Below, in pieces: positions 24,680 through 30,868 of a DNA stretch of 64,000 nt (positions are counted from its first letter, which is position 1; each line of letters opens with the position of its first letter). The position numbers and the translations under genes are program-made. Below the pieces are notes generated by a model. The model did no database searches, was not told the DNA's origin, and saw only the letters and a list, made by a program, of their open reading frames with translations. Source of the DNA: Verrucosispora sp. WMMD573 (GTDB lineage: Bacteria; Actinomycetota; Actinomycetes; Mycobacteriales; Micromonosporaceae); the NCBI RefSeq assembly GCF_027497175.1, contig NZ_CP114901.1:3224001-3288000 (forward strand), written 5' to 3'.

Positions 24680-25014
24680 CAGTCGTCTCCGCCAGCCCAG
24701 AGCGAGACGCCACAGTCGTGATCCTCTTTGTGCCTCTGGTCGCACACGAGCCGCTGATGGCCGGTGACGACGCAACGCGGGATCGCGCACCGCTCACCGT
24801 GTGGCTCCCCGCGTCCGTGAGAGCAGTAGCGGCATCGACCGTGCTCGTCACGGTCACTTGTGACGCCATCGTCGACCAACCCGGACGCCTCCAGCGCGTG
24901 GTACATGCGAAGGAGCAAGTTCTCTCGGGAACCATGCCCGGCAATCGTTGGAGCCTCAGCGTAGGACGCGACTGCCAGTCGTTCGGCGATCACGTATCCG
25001 TTGGGGTGGGTCAT
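24679..25014 (-). CDS. Element-encoded Cys/His-rich hypothetical protein
   Basis: 111 residues from ATG 25014. The N-terminal half is helical (YVIAERLAVASYAEAP, LLLRMYHALEASGL). The C-terminal half carries Cys and His pairs (CRYCSHGRGEPHGERCAIPRC, CDQRHKEDHDC), suggesting one or two structural zinc sites. It is translationally coupled to the following 182-residue gene. The role is unknown. Confidence 0.65.
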   Translation of the reverse strand: MTHPNGYVIAERLAVASYAEAPTIAGHGSRENLLLRMYHALEASGLVDDGVTSDRDEHGRCRYCSHGRGEPHGERCAIPRCVVTGHQRLVCDQRHKEDHDCGVSLWAGGDD

Positions 25015-25090
25015 ACAACGATGCTAGGCGATGTCACCTAGTGCGTCATGATTGCAACTGTGGGTGCTGGCTCGTCGAGCCGCCAACGCG

Positions 25091-25423
25091 CTACAACCCA
25101 TGGTGCTTCCGGAGCGCCTCGCCAGCTTTCCAGCGACGATGATGTGCTTGACGGCATCCATCCGAGCAGTAGAGCGCATCCCGTCGGCGCAACCGAAGCT
25201 TCGGCGACAGCGGGCGCATCCAACCGCCGCAGTAGTCGCATCGCTCGCGGTTGCGATCGGAGATCCGCACGCGATGCTGTGACCGTCGCCACGACGCAAC
25301 CCGGCACTTAGGGGAACAGTACTGAGCATTCGGGCGCGCGTCGCTCGGTATCAGCTTGTAGCAGAAGCCATTTGCGCAAAGTTGATCAGGACGCTGAGGC
25401 ACCTCGGCAGGGTAGCAAATCAT
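25091..25423 (-). CDS. Double zinc-ribbon-like small protein
   Basis: 110 residues; ATG 25423 has GAGG four bases upstream. Two similar Cys modules are seen: CANGFCYKL...YCSPKCR and CDYCGGW...YCSDGCRQAHHRRW. Each pairs a Cys doublet with a YCS-x2-C knuckle, like the FPG/MYM-type zinc knuckles common in actinomycete phage and integrative-element proteins. It probably binds nucleic acid. A palindrome lies in its upstream region. Confidence 0.7.
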   Translation of the reverse strand: MICYPAEVPQRPDQLCANGFCYKLIPSDARPNAQYCSPKCRVASWRRSQHRVRISDRNRERCDYCGGWMRPLSPKLRLRRRDALYCSDGCRQAHHRRWKAGEALRKHHGL

Positions 25424-25457
25424 CACACCTCAGTGATACGGAACAGATTGACTTGCG

Positions 25458-25475
25458 ACGATGAAATCTCATCGT
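25458..25475. promoter_or_regulatory. Operator-like palindrome (ACGATGA-n4-TCATCGT)
   Basis: A perfect 7-base inverted repeat with spacer AATC, 35 bases upstream of the zinc-ribbon gene start and in the AT-richer gap shared with the divergent 44-residue gene. It is a plausible binding site for the element's own regulator. Confidence 0.5.
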
Positions 25476-25643
25476 TCGGGCTGGTCTACGCATGATCAGG
25501 AAGGCTGTGTATGGTTGACTACGCGCGTGCGTGCACGCGATCGCGAGGAGTAGACTCTTTCCTACGCTGGTCCCGCCGCTCGTCGAGTGGCTCCGAGATG
25601 GTGGGCCAGCTTTCGCGATCTTGCCGCACAGCCAACCCCCCCC

Positions 25644-25661
25644 CATCCGGATAGCCGGATG
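25644..25661. repeat. Small inverted repeat (CATCCGG-n4-CCGGATG)
   Basis: A perfect 7-base arm pair, 18 bases upstream of the 44-residue gene and after a poly-C run. It could be a regulatory hairpin in the leader. Confidence 0.45.
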
Positions 25662-25678
25662 CGGAGAGGGGGTGACTG

Positions 25679-25813
25679 GTGGACGAACTGTTCCGGCAGC
25701 TCGGCGAGACAATCCGGGAAGCCTCGGGTGACTGGGCCCGGATCGCTCGACTGAGTGTCCTGCTTGCGGTTGCAGCCGCTTGCTGGACCTGCTTTCACCT
25801 GCTGACCAGGTAA
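25679..25813 (+). CDS. 44-residue single-span membrane peptide of the element
   Basis: Starts GTG 25679 with GGAGAGGGGG upstream. It has an amphipathic N-terminus (MDELFRQLGETIREASGDW) and one hydrophobic span (SVLLAVAAACWTCFHLL) ending at TAA. It is too short for ordinary gene finders. Small membrane proteins near regulators are usual in integrative elements (for example Spd or entry-exclusion-like peptides), but the role is not known. Confidence 0.6.
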   Translation: MDELFRQLGETIREASGDWARIARLSVLLAVAAACWTCFHLLTR

Positions 25814-26128
25814 GGGTAGTAGTGAGGGTATGCGCCGCCCTGCGTCTTTGCCAAGGCGGCGCAGACCTTCCTTCCCTCTTCGAGGGAGAGTTTTTCCAGG
25901 GTGCGGCTGGAGCGTCGCCTACTTGTAGCCGGGAACTGCTGATGGTGCCCTCCGGCGTCGATACTGTCGACAGCAGCGCTGACAGCAACCGGCCGAGACG
26001 GGGGCGGCCTCGGGCAGCCAAGCGCGGACAGACCCTCCGAGGTGGCAGACATGGACAGACCCTGCCGGACGGAGCGCCCAGAACTTACAAGCGAGGGATC
26101 CATTCCGAACAGGTTGGGTGTAGGAGCG
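25814..26128. other. Gap between the membrane peptide and the GntR gene
   Basis: 315 bases. A minus-strand frame starting GTG at 26148 (117 residues, Ser/Pro-rich) crosses most of it but has no recognisable domain and no convincing ribosome site. I do not call it. No structured RNA was recognised. Confidence 0.4.
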
Positions 26129-26344
26129 TCACTCGGCGACGAAGACACCGACCCCTGGCAGCGTCTCGGTCATTCCCTTGATCCGTAGTACCTGCATGGC
26201 GCGGTCGATCACCGGCTCGGTGACCTCGTAGTGCTCGATCAGCTCTCGTCGGCTGGGCAGCTTGGAGCCCGGTGGGAACTCGCCGGATGCGATGCGTTCA
26301 GCGAGGTCGTCGGCGATCTGCTCGTAGCGGTAACGCGGTGGCAC
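26129..26344 (-). CDS. Short GntR-type winged-helix regulator
   Basis: 71 residues from GTG 26344, six bases after GAGGAG. It is essentially only the DNA-binding domain: RYEQIADDLAERIASGEFPPGSKLPSRRELIEHYEVTEPVIDRAMQVLRIKGMTETLPGVGVFV. Single-domain GntR proteins of this kind (KorSA-like) act as element repressors in pSAM2-type elements, controlling replication and transfer. A palindrome (ACCCATGGGT) lies 64 bases upstream between it and the divergent gene. Confidence 0.85.
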   Translation of the reverse strand: MPPRYRYEQIADDLAERIASGEFPPGSKLPSRRELIEHYEVTEPVIDRAMQVLRIKGMTETLPGVGVFVAE

Positions 26345-26407
26345 GTGGTTCTCCTCGGTTGGCAACACGAGTAGACCACCTACGTCAGCCCTTGACTACC
26401 CAACGCT

Positions 26408-26417
26408 ACCCATGGGT
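26408..26417. promoter_or_regulatory. Palindrome ACCCATGGGT upstream of the GntR gene
   Basis: A 10-base perfect palindrome flanked by CCAAC on one side and GGTTGG on the other, extending the symmetry with a one-base offset. It lies in the divergent promoter region and is a candidate operator of the GntR repressor. Confidence 0.5.
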
Positions 26418-26577
26418 GGTTGGCGGGGAGGTCGATTCCCTCGGTTGGCGCTGTTGGACCGTCCTCGCCGACGTGGATGTCCGGCGCATTCCCCCGCGCT
26501 CGGGCATCCACGTCTTCAAGTAGCTGCGGCACAAGGAGGTGGCAGTGCTCCCTTCGACAGGGCCGAGAGGAACGCTC

Positions 26578-26787
26578 ATGGGCCGGGTACGCAACGAGCC
26601 GGTCAATCGGGTCTCCTACGACGAGTACGTCCTAGCCGTTGCGCTGACCCTCGCCCGCCGACATCGGCCAGTGTGGTCCTGGCAGCACTGGCGGCGCATC
26701 TGCCAGTGCGGAGCCGACCTGCCGTGCCGTGCCCGGCACCGAATACCGATCAATCGTGGGCACTGGCCGCAGGCGGGTGAGCAATGA
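26578..26787 (+). CDS. Small element protein with CQCGADLPC motif
   Basis: 69 residues from ATG 26578, with GAGAGGA upstream. A helical segment (YDEYVLAVALTLARRHRPVWSWQHW) leads to RRICQCGADLPCRARHRIPINRGHWP, a compact Cys3/His motif that may hold zinc. Similar small proteins are common near the regulators of actinomycete integrative elements. The function is unknown. Confidence 0.65.
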   Translation: MGRVRNEPVNRVSYDEYVLAVALTLARRHRPVWSWQHWRRICQCGADLPCRARHRIPINRGHWPQAGEQ

Positions 26788-26899
26788 GCGGCGGATCGGA
26801 GTGGGTAATCCTCGCGGCGCATGTTCAAGGGCTCACCGGCTTGTGTGTCGGTTGCCGGGTAGCTCACGCGAGCGTCGTCCGACTTCGTGGCGGTGCGCG

Positions 26900-27196
26900 A
26901 TGACCACCCACGGCCCGGTCATGCCGATCTGGAGCTGCGGCGGCTGTGACCTGCCGTGGCCGTGTCCGACGCGGCGGCGGGAGCTGCGCGCGGAGTACGT
27001 GGACGCGCCGGTGTCGCTGGCTCTCTACCTCGGTGCCTATCTCGTCCAGGCCGCCGAGGACCTGCCCTGGGCACCCGCCGGCGCGCTGCACCGCCGCTTC
27101 GTCGGCTGGACGCGGCAGCCGGCGGAAGTACAGCAGCGGAGTACAGCAACCGTGCCGACCGGACCCGACCGGAACGGGCGTCACCAGGCCGGATGA
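26900..27196 (+). CDS. Small element protein with CGGC...PCPTRR motif
   Basis: 98 residues from ATG 26900. It opens MTTHGPVMPIWSCGGCDLPWPCPTRRRELRAEY (Cys-x2-Cys ... Cys) and continues as a helical domain (VSLALYLGAYLVQAAEDLPWAPAGALHRRFVGWTR). Proteins of this type sit at the attR end of many actinomycete elements and are sometimes annotated, without evidence, as flavin reductases. The right arm-type repeat is embedded in its last 25 codons. Confidence 0.65.
   Translation: MTTHGPVMPIWSCGGCDLPWPCPTRRRELRAEYVDAPVSLALYLGAYLVQAAEDLPWAPAGALHRRFVGWTRQPAEVQQRSTATVPTGPDRNGRHQAG
27128..27150. repeat. Arm-type repeat pair at the right end of the element
   Basis: GTACAGCAG and GTACAGCAA separated by five bases, 82 bases inside the attR core. 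It matches the left-end copy at 20076-20098 at 21 of 23 positions and has the same orientation. Confidence 0.65.
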
Positions 27197-27232
27197 CCTC
27201 GCATCGAGCCCGATCCGACCGGCCTGCCGTGA

Positions 27233-27250
27233 GTTCACACCGAAGAGGTC
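27233..27250. other. Right attachment core (attR)
   Basis: An exact copy of the 18-base tRNA-Val core GTTCACACCGAAGAGGTC. The sequence beyond it does not continue as a tRNA 3' half. Confidence 0.8.
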
Positions 27251-27726
27251 GGCTTCCTCGGGGGATGGGCTCGCGCTACCACTTCTCTCGCCACCACACC
27301 GCAAGCATTCCCACGGCCCCTACGAAGGGGTCAACAGGGTCCGCCTCGACGTACCGCTCGGTCCCATGCGACAGGGCGTAGTCACTGGTCGCTTAGGAAG
27401 TGACCCTGGGGGTAGATCAAGCTGATTCCCAAGCTGATGGTGACTCGCCGGCATCTATAGACTGGCATGCATTAGCGCAAGGCGGCTGACCTGTTGGAAG
27501 AGCGGATCCAGCTCCAGTTCGACGGTGTGCCGCGAGAGGAACAGCCGGCGCCCCGGAGGGTGGTCGGTCGGGTGGTTGTCCACCGGCCCCGACGGCTCAT
27601 GATCGCCGCCTGACACGGCAACCAACGAGATCCTGGGCTGTCAGTTCGTCTGGGCGCTGCGGTCGTTGCCTCAGCCACGACTTTGGTCCTGCACGAGTCC
27701 CGGGGCCGCGGCCTAACCTACTGAGC
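27251..27726. other. Right flank of the element with a regulator relic
   Basis: 476 bases without an intact gene. It holds a short piece resembling a LuxR helix-turn-helix (27455-27552, minus). Nothing else was recognised, and no tRNA fragment is present after attR. Confidence 0.5.
27455..27552 (-). pseudogene. Remnant of a LuxR-type helix-turn-helix
   Basis: The minus strand reads RRLFLSRHTVELELDPLFQQVSRLAL before a stop at 27455. LFLSRHTVE-x-x-L...F matches the recognition helix of LuxR/NarL regulators, but the rest of the domain is missing upstream and the sequence after it is degenerate. It is likely a relic left when the element inserted. The evidence is short and tentative. Confidence 0.3.
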
Positions 27727-28287
27727 ATGACGCGTTACCTTGTCGTGCCCGGTCGAGGAATTCCACTCCCTGGCCACTGGTCGCGCACTTGGGTCAGGGA
27801 GATCCCGGAGTTTCAATGGGCGCCTGAACCGCCAGGGCCGCCGTACGTGGCTGCCGAACGGGTCGCCGCGCTGCACGCTGCCGTAAGCGCCGATGGCGAG
27901 CCGGTGATCCTCGTGGCGCACAGCGCCGGATGCCTGACCGTCGCTGTCTGGGCCAGCCAACACACCGGTCCCGTCGATGCCGCCCTGCTGGTTACTCCAC
28001 CGTATCTGGATCCGGACTGGACTCCTGGTCCTGACGAGATCGCCGATGTCTTCATCGATCATGTGCCACGCGAGCCACTGCCCTTTCGTTCGATCTTGGT
28101 TGCCAGTCGCAACGACCCACATGCCACGTTCGAGCAGTTCGAGGCGTACGCGCGGGATTGGGGCTCGGAGCTTTTCGACGCGGGCGTGGTCGGGCACCTG
28201 GACTCGAAGACTGGGTTCGGTGGGTGGCCCGACGGCGAGCGCCTGGTCCGATCATTGACCAAGCCTGTACGGCCACAACAACGCTGA
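27727..28287 (+). CDS. RBBP9/YdeN-family alpha/beta hydrolase
   Basis: 186 residues from ATG 27727. MTRYLVVPGRGIPLPGHW opens the fold, and the nucleophile Ser is in VAHSAGC (G/A-H-S-x-G). The acid is in VASRNDPHATFEQ and the catalytic His in GVVGHLDSKTGFGGW. This short hydrolase family has mostly unknown substrates. It stands alone in the right flank of the element. Confidence 0.85.
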   Translation: MTRYLVVPGRGIPLPGHWSRTWVREIPEFQWAPEPPGPPYVAAERVAALHAAVSADGEPVILVAHSAGCLTVAVWASQHTGPVDAALLVTPPYLDPDWTPGPDEIADVFIDHVPREPLPFRSILVASRNDPHATFEQFEAYARDWGSELFDAGVVGHLDSKTGFGGWPDGERLVRSLTKPVRPQQR

Positions 28288-28634
28288 CGCTACCGGGAGC
28301 GTGACGCATAGTCCGAACGCTACTACCGACCGTACGACGTGCGCTCATCGCAGTTCGGGACGCGAACCGATGCGACATTCCCGAGGTGCAGGTCCGGGGA
28401 TTGGTCGCGCGTTCAAAGCCGGCGCATCGACCGTCTGCTACTACTCGGTCGGCTTCGATCTCGCTGCCGTCCGCGCGAGGACGCGTTCTCAGGCGAACTC
28501 CCGTGCGGTGGATTCCTCTCGCTGCGATGAACGAGCAACTCGGCGACTAATCGATGAAGCGCTTGCGTCGAGCACCGCGGTGGCGTTCTCGCTGCTGGCG
28601 AGTTCGTGTCGGTGGGTTGGGGCAGGATGTGGCC
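28288..28634. other. Intergenic gap, nothing recognised
   Basis: 347 bases between the hydrolase and the double VOC protein. Open frames crossing it have no ribosome site or family features. A weak ACGCT/AGCGT hairpin follows the hydrolase stop. Confidence 0.4.
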
Positions 28635-29348
28635 ATGACCGTGACAGCCCGCCTGGACCTGGCCATCTTCGACGCCGCGGACATCGACAGGGTCGGCTCG
28701 TTCTACGCCGAGTTGGCCGGCTGGGACATCGTCCGTCAGGGTCCTGACCGGTTCGGCGTTCGGACTCCGGACGGTCAGGAGGTCGAATTTCAGCGCGCTC
28801 CTGACCATGTCGGGCCGCGGTGGCCCGGGCAGGAGCACCCGCAGCAGTTCCACCTGGACCTGCAGACCGACGATCCCCAGTCGCAGGCCGAGCGGGCCGT
28901 CGCCCTCGGTGCGGTCCGGCTGGCCGACGGCCCTACCTGGATCACCCTGGCCGACCCGGCCGGTCATCCCTTCGATCTCTGCCAGGCAGACGGCGTCGGG
29001 CCGGTGATGAGGCTGTTCGCGGTGACGATCGACGCCCCTGACGCGTCAGCGCTGGCCCGCTTCTACGCAAGCCTCACCGGTATGGAGGTCACCTACGACG
29101 GCCCCGAGGGTGCGCTCGTCGCTGGTGGCGGTAGGAGCCTGATGTTCCAGCAGATCAGCGCCTACAACGCGCCCCGCTGGCCGGATCCGGCGTACCCGCA
29201 GCAGGCCCATCTCGACCTTCTCGTCGACGATCTGGACGCAGGCGAGACCCGGGCACTGGAACTGGGCGCCCGCCGGCTCAGCGCCGGCAGTGAGCGCTTC
29301 AGAGTCTTCACGGACCCGGCCGGCCACCCGTTCTGCCTGATCCGGTAG
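28635..29348 (+). CDS. Double-domain VOC (glyoxalase/bleomycin-resistance-like) protein
   Basis: 237 residues from ATG 28635; an in-frame ATG at 28554 lacks support. Two VOC modules of about 115 residues: the first opens LDLAIFDAADIDRVGSFYAELAGW and closes LADPAGHPFDLC; the second opens FAVTIDAPDASALARFYASLTGM and closes FTDPAGHPFCLIR. Typical metal-ligand positions are not clearly conserved (the closing strands lack the Glu), so it may bind ligands rather than catalyse. Such proteins can sequester antibiotics. It lies 314 bases upstream of the lanthipeptide precursor, but no link is shown. Confidence 0.8.
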   Translation: MTVTARLDLAIFDAADIDRVGSFYAELAGWDIVRQGPDRFGVRTPDGQEVEFQRAPDHVGPRWPGQEHPQQFHLDLQTDDPQSQAERAVALGAVRLADGPTWITLADPAGHPFDLCQADGVGPVMRLFAVTIDAPDASALARFYASLTGMEVTYDGPEGALVAGGGRSLMFQQISAYNAPRWPDPAYPQQAHLDLLVDDLDAGETRALELGARRLSAGSERFRVFTDPAGHPFCLIR

Positions 29349-29662
29349 CGCACCGGGACCAGCGCCGTCTGGACGGACTTGACGAATTCGTACGGTCACG
29401 GCGCACATCCGTCGGGACCTGCGAGCAACTCGCGGCGCACCAGGCTGCCGCACCTCCCGACGACACGCACGACCCACGGTGAGCGCCAGCCGACCGGCAG
29501 ATGCGGGCTCGGAGCAGCGCGCCCGGGATGGCGTCGGGACGAGGCGGCCGAGCCGATAGAGAACGCGTAGCCGACGCATAAGCGACTCGATGACACTGGC
29601 CGTCGACAGGGCGTGGCGCGGAAACCCTGCGTGACGGATCGCCCTGACCAGAAAGGACTGGT
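29349..29662. other. Upstream region of the lanthipeptide operon
   Basis: 314 bases with no supported gene. It should contain the operon's promoter and any SARP-binding repeats. I could not fix -10/-35 elements by eye. Confidence 0.4.
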
Positions 29663-29881
29663 ATGGCCGACAACAAGATTGCGGATCACACCGCGGGCGG
29701 ACAGGCCGAGCACTTCCTCGACCTGGACGACCTCGACCTCGCCGGGGTCGACATCGATACCTGGGACAAGACCGCGGGCGGCACCAGCTGGCCCTGCGTC
29801 GTACGCACCATCACGGTGGTCACCCGGGCTGCCTGCGGTTCCGCCGACTGTGGCCCGCCCCCGCCCGGTGGCAGCTACTGA
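29663..29881 (+). CDS. Class I lanthipeptide precursor (LanA)
   Basis: 72 residues with AAAGGA upstream of ATG 29663. The leader (1-40) is acidic and carries FLDLDDLDLAG, which resembles the F-N-L-D recognition box of class I leaders. It ends in Gly-Gly (DKTAGG), a C39-peptidase cleavage site. The 32-residue core starts TSWPC and holds three Cys (45, 58, 63) and seven Ser/Thr (41, 42, 49, 51, 54, 60, 71), ending in a Pro4-Gly-Gly-Ser-Tyr tail. Plausible rings are Ser42-Cys45, Thr54-Cys58 and Ser60-Cys63. It does not look like nisin, microbisporicin or planosporicin cores. The modification genes follow directly. Confidence 0.9.
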   Translation: MADNKIADHTAGGQAEHFLDLDDLDLAGVDIDTWDKTAGGTSWPCVVRTITVVTRAACGSADCGPPPPGGSY

Positions 29882-29905
29882 GTTCCTGAGGTTGGTTAAC
29901 GACCG

Positions 29906-30868
29906 GTGAAACAGCTCAGCTCTCCACTGCTGTGGCTGCGGGACGGTCCGGAGGAGGTCCAGAGCCTAGTTGCGGGCCTGGACCTCGTTCGGACCACCGC
30001 CCACGAGGACGCCAGCCACGCGTGGCTCTGCATGATTGCCAATGGCACCGCACACTACCTGTCCACCTACGCGCCGACGGAGCTGCTGTCGAGGCTCTAC
30101 ACCGGCGGAAACGAACTGTACGGCGTGGTCGCCCCGGTCGGCCGGCTGCGCACCGGTGCCGATGGCGAGCTGGTGGTCGACGGGTGCTGGCGGTTCGGCT
30201 CCGGGTCTGATCGGGCCGCCGTCATGGCGATGGGGTGCGAGCCGATGGCGGGCCGTCGTGTCACCGTCCTCGTCGACCGTGCGCGGCTCGACGTGACGCA
30301 CCCGTGGGAGGGGCCGGGGTTACTCGCGACCGCCAGCCACACCCTGCGGGCCAGCGGTGTTCGCGTCTCACCCGCAGATGTGGTCGACATGACCGACGTG
30401 CCGGCCGGTCGACCGGTCGGCATCTACGCCGATCCGGATCTGTTCCTGGCCAACATGCCCGGGGTGGCGCTCGGGCTCGCCGAACGGCTACTGGCGCTGC
30501 TCGAACCGGGTTCGGTGCCCGGTTCCTGGCGGGCCACCTACGCCGACGCCGTCGCCCGTAACACGCTCGCCCGACGCGGCCTGGTCGGGATGCTGCACAG
30601 CTTCGACGCGCTGGCCCGGGCAGGGCAGCTGACGCCGTTCTCACCGGCGTTGCGGCAGGAGTTCCTGCTGATGTTGAGCGCTGCGTACCACCTCGGCCTG
30701 GATGCCGCCCTCGCGTTGGCCGAAAGCTGCGACACGACGGACGCGGAGATCCGGCAACAGCTCGACCAGGCGCGGGTCGACATCGCGACCATGCGACCGC
30801 ACGCCGCGATGCGATCGTCCCGGCTGGTCGGCCAGGTGTCGGCCATCCCGGTGGGGAGGCTCCGATGA
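29906..30868 (+). CDS. Acyl-CoA-dehydrogenase-fold flavoprotein of the lanthipeptide operon
   Basis: 320 residues from GTG 29906, 24 bases after the precursor gene. It resembles the acyl-CoA dehydrogenase/group D flavin monooxygenase fold: an N-terminal helical part (DASHAWLCMIANGTAHYL), a middle beta domain (APVGRLRTGADGELVVDGCWRFGSGSDRAAVMAMGC), and a C-terminal helical bundle ending TMRPHAAMRSSRLVGQ. It is shorter than the usual 380-400 residues. The catalytic base is not identifiable. A role in oxidising or hydroxylating the peptide is inferred from position. Its stop overlaps the lanB ATG. Confidence 0.7.
   Translation: MKQLSSPLLWLRDGPEEVQSLVAGLDLVRTTAHEDASHAWLCMIANGTAHYLSTYAPTELLSRLYTGGNELYGVVAPVGRLRTGADGELVVDGCWRFGSGSDRAAVMAMGCEPMAGRRVTVLVDRARLDVTHPWEGPGLLATASHTLRASGVRVSPADVVDMTDVPAGRPVGIYADPDLFLANMPGVALGLAERLLALLEPGSVPGSWRATYADAVARNTLARRGLVGMLHSFDALARAGQLTPFSPALRQEFLLMLSAAYHLGLDAALALAESCDTTDAEIRQQLDQARVDIATMRPHAAMRSSRLVGQVSAIPVGRLR

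Larger units (their letters stand above)
19984..27250. mobile_element. Integrative element at tRNA-Val (AICE-like, apparently without translocase)
   Basis: Bounded by an 18-base direct repeat (core in tRNA-Val and copy at 27233). It contains int, xis and rep in overlapping order right next to the tRNA, as in pSAM2-type actinomycete integrative conjugative elements. It also has a short GntR-type regulator, four small Cys-rich proteins, a wHTH-like protein, a short membrane peptide and a structured non-coding region. No TraB/FtsK-like gene or Spd-like cluster was found, so it may be a mobilisable or decayed derivative. Its inner part (24-27 kb) looks less GC-rich than the flanks. Confidence 0.85.

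Noticed and set aside
25795..26148. 117-residue minus-strand frame between the GntR gene and the 44-residue peptide
   Set aside because: GTG start inside the GntR gene, no clear ribosome site, Ser/Pro-rich without a domain, and it overlaps another gene tail; not supported enough.
27251..27290. Displaced tRNA-Val 3' half after attR
   Set aside because: No T-arm (GGTTCGATCC) or acceptor 3' strand could be found in this flank.
28301..28747. 148-residue plus frame between the hydrolase and the VOC gene
   Set aside because: No ribosome site or domain; it overlaps the well-supported VOC start in another frame.
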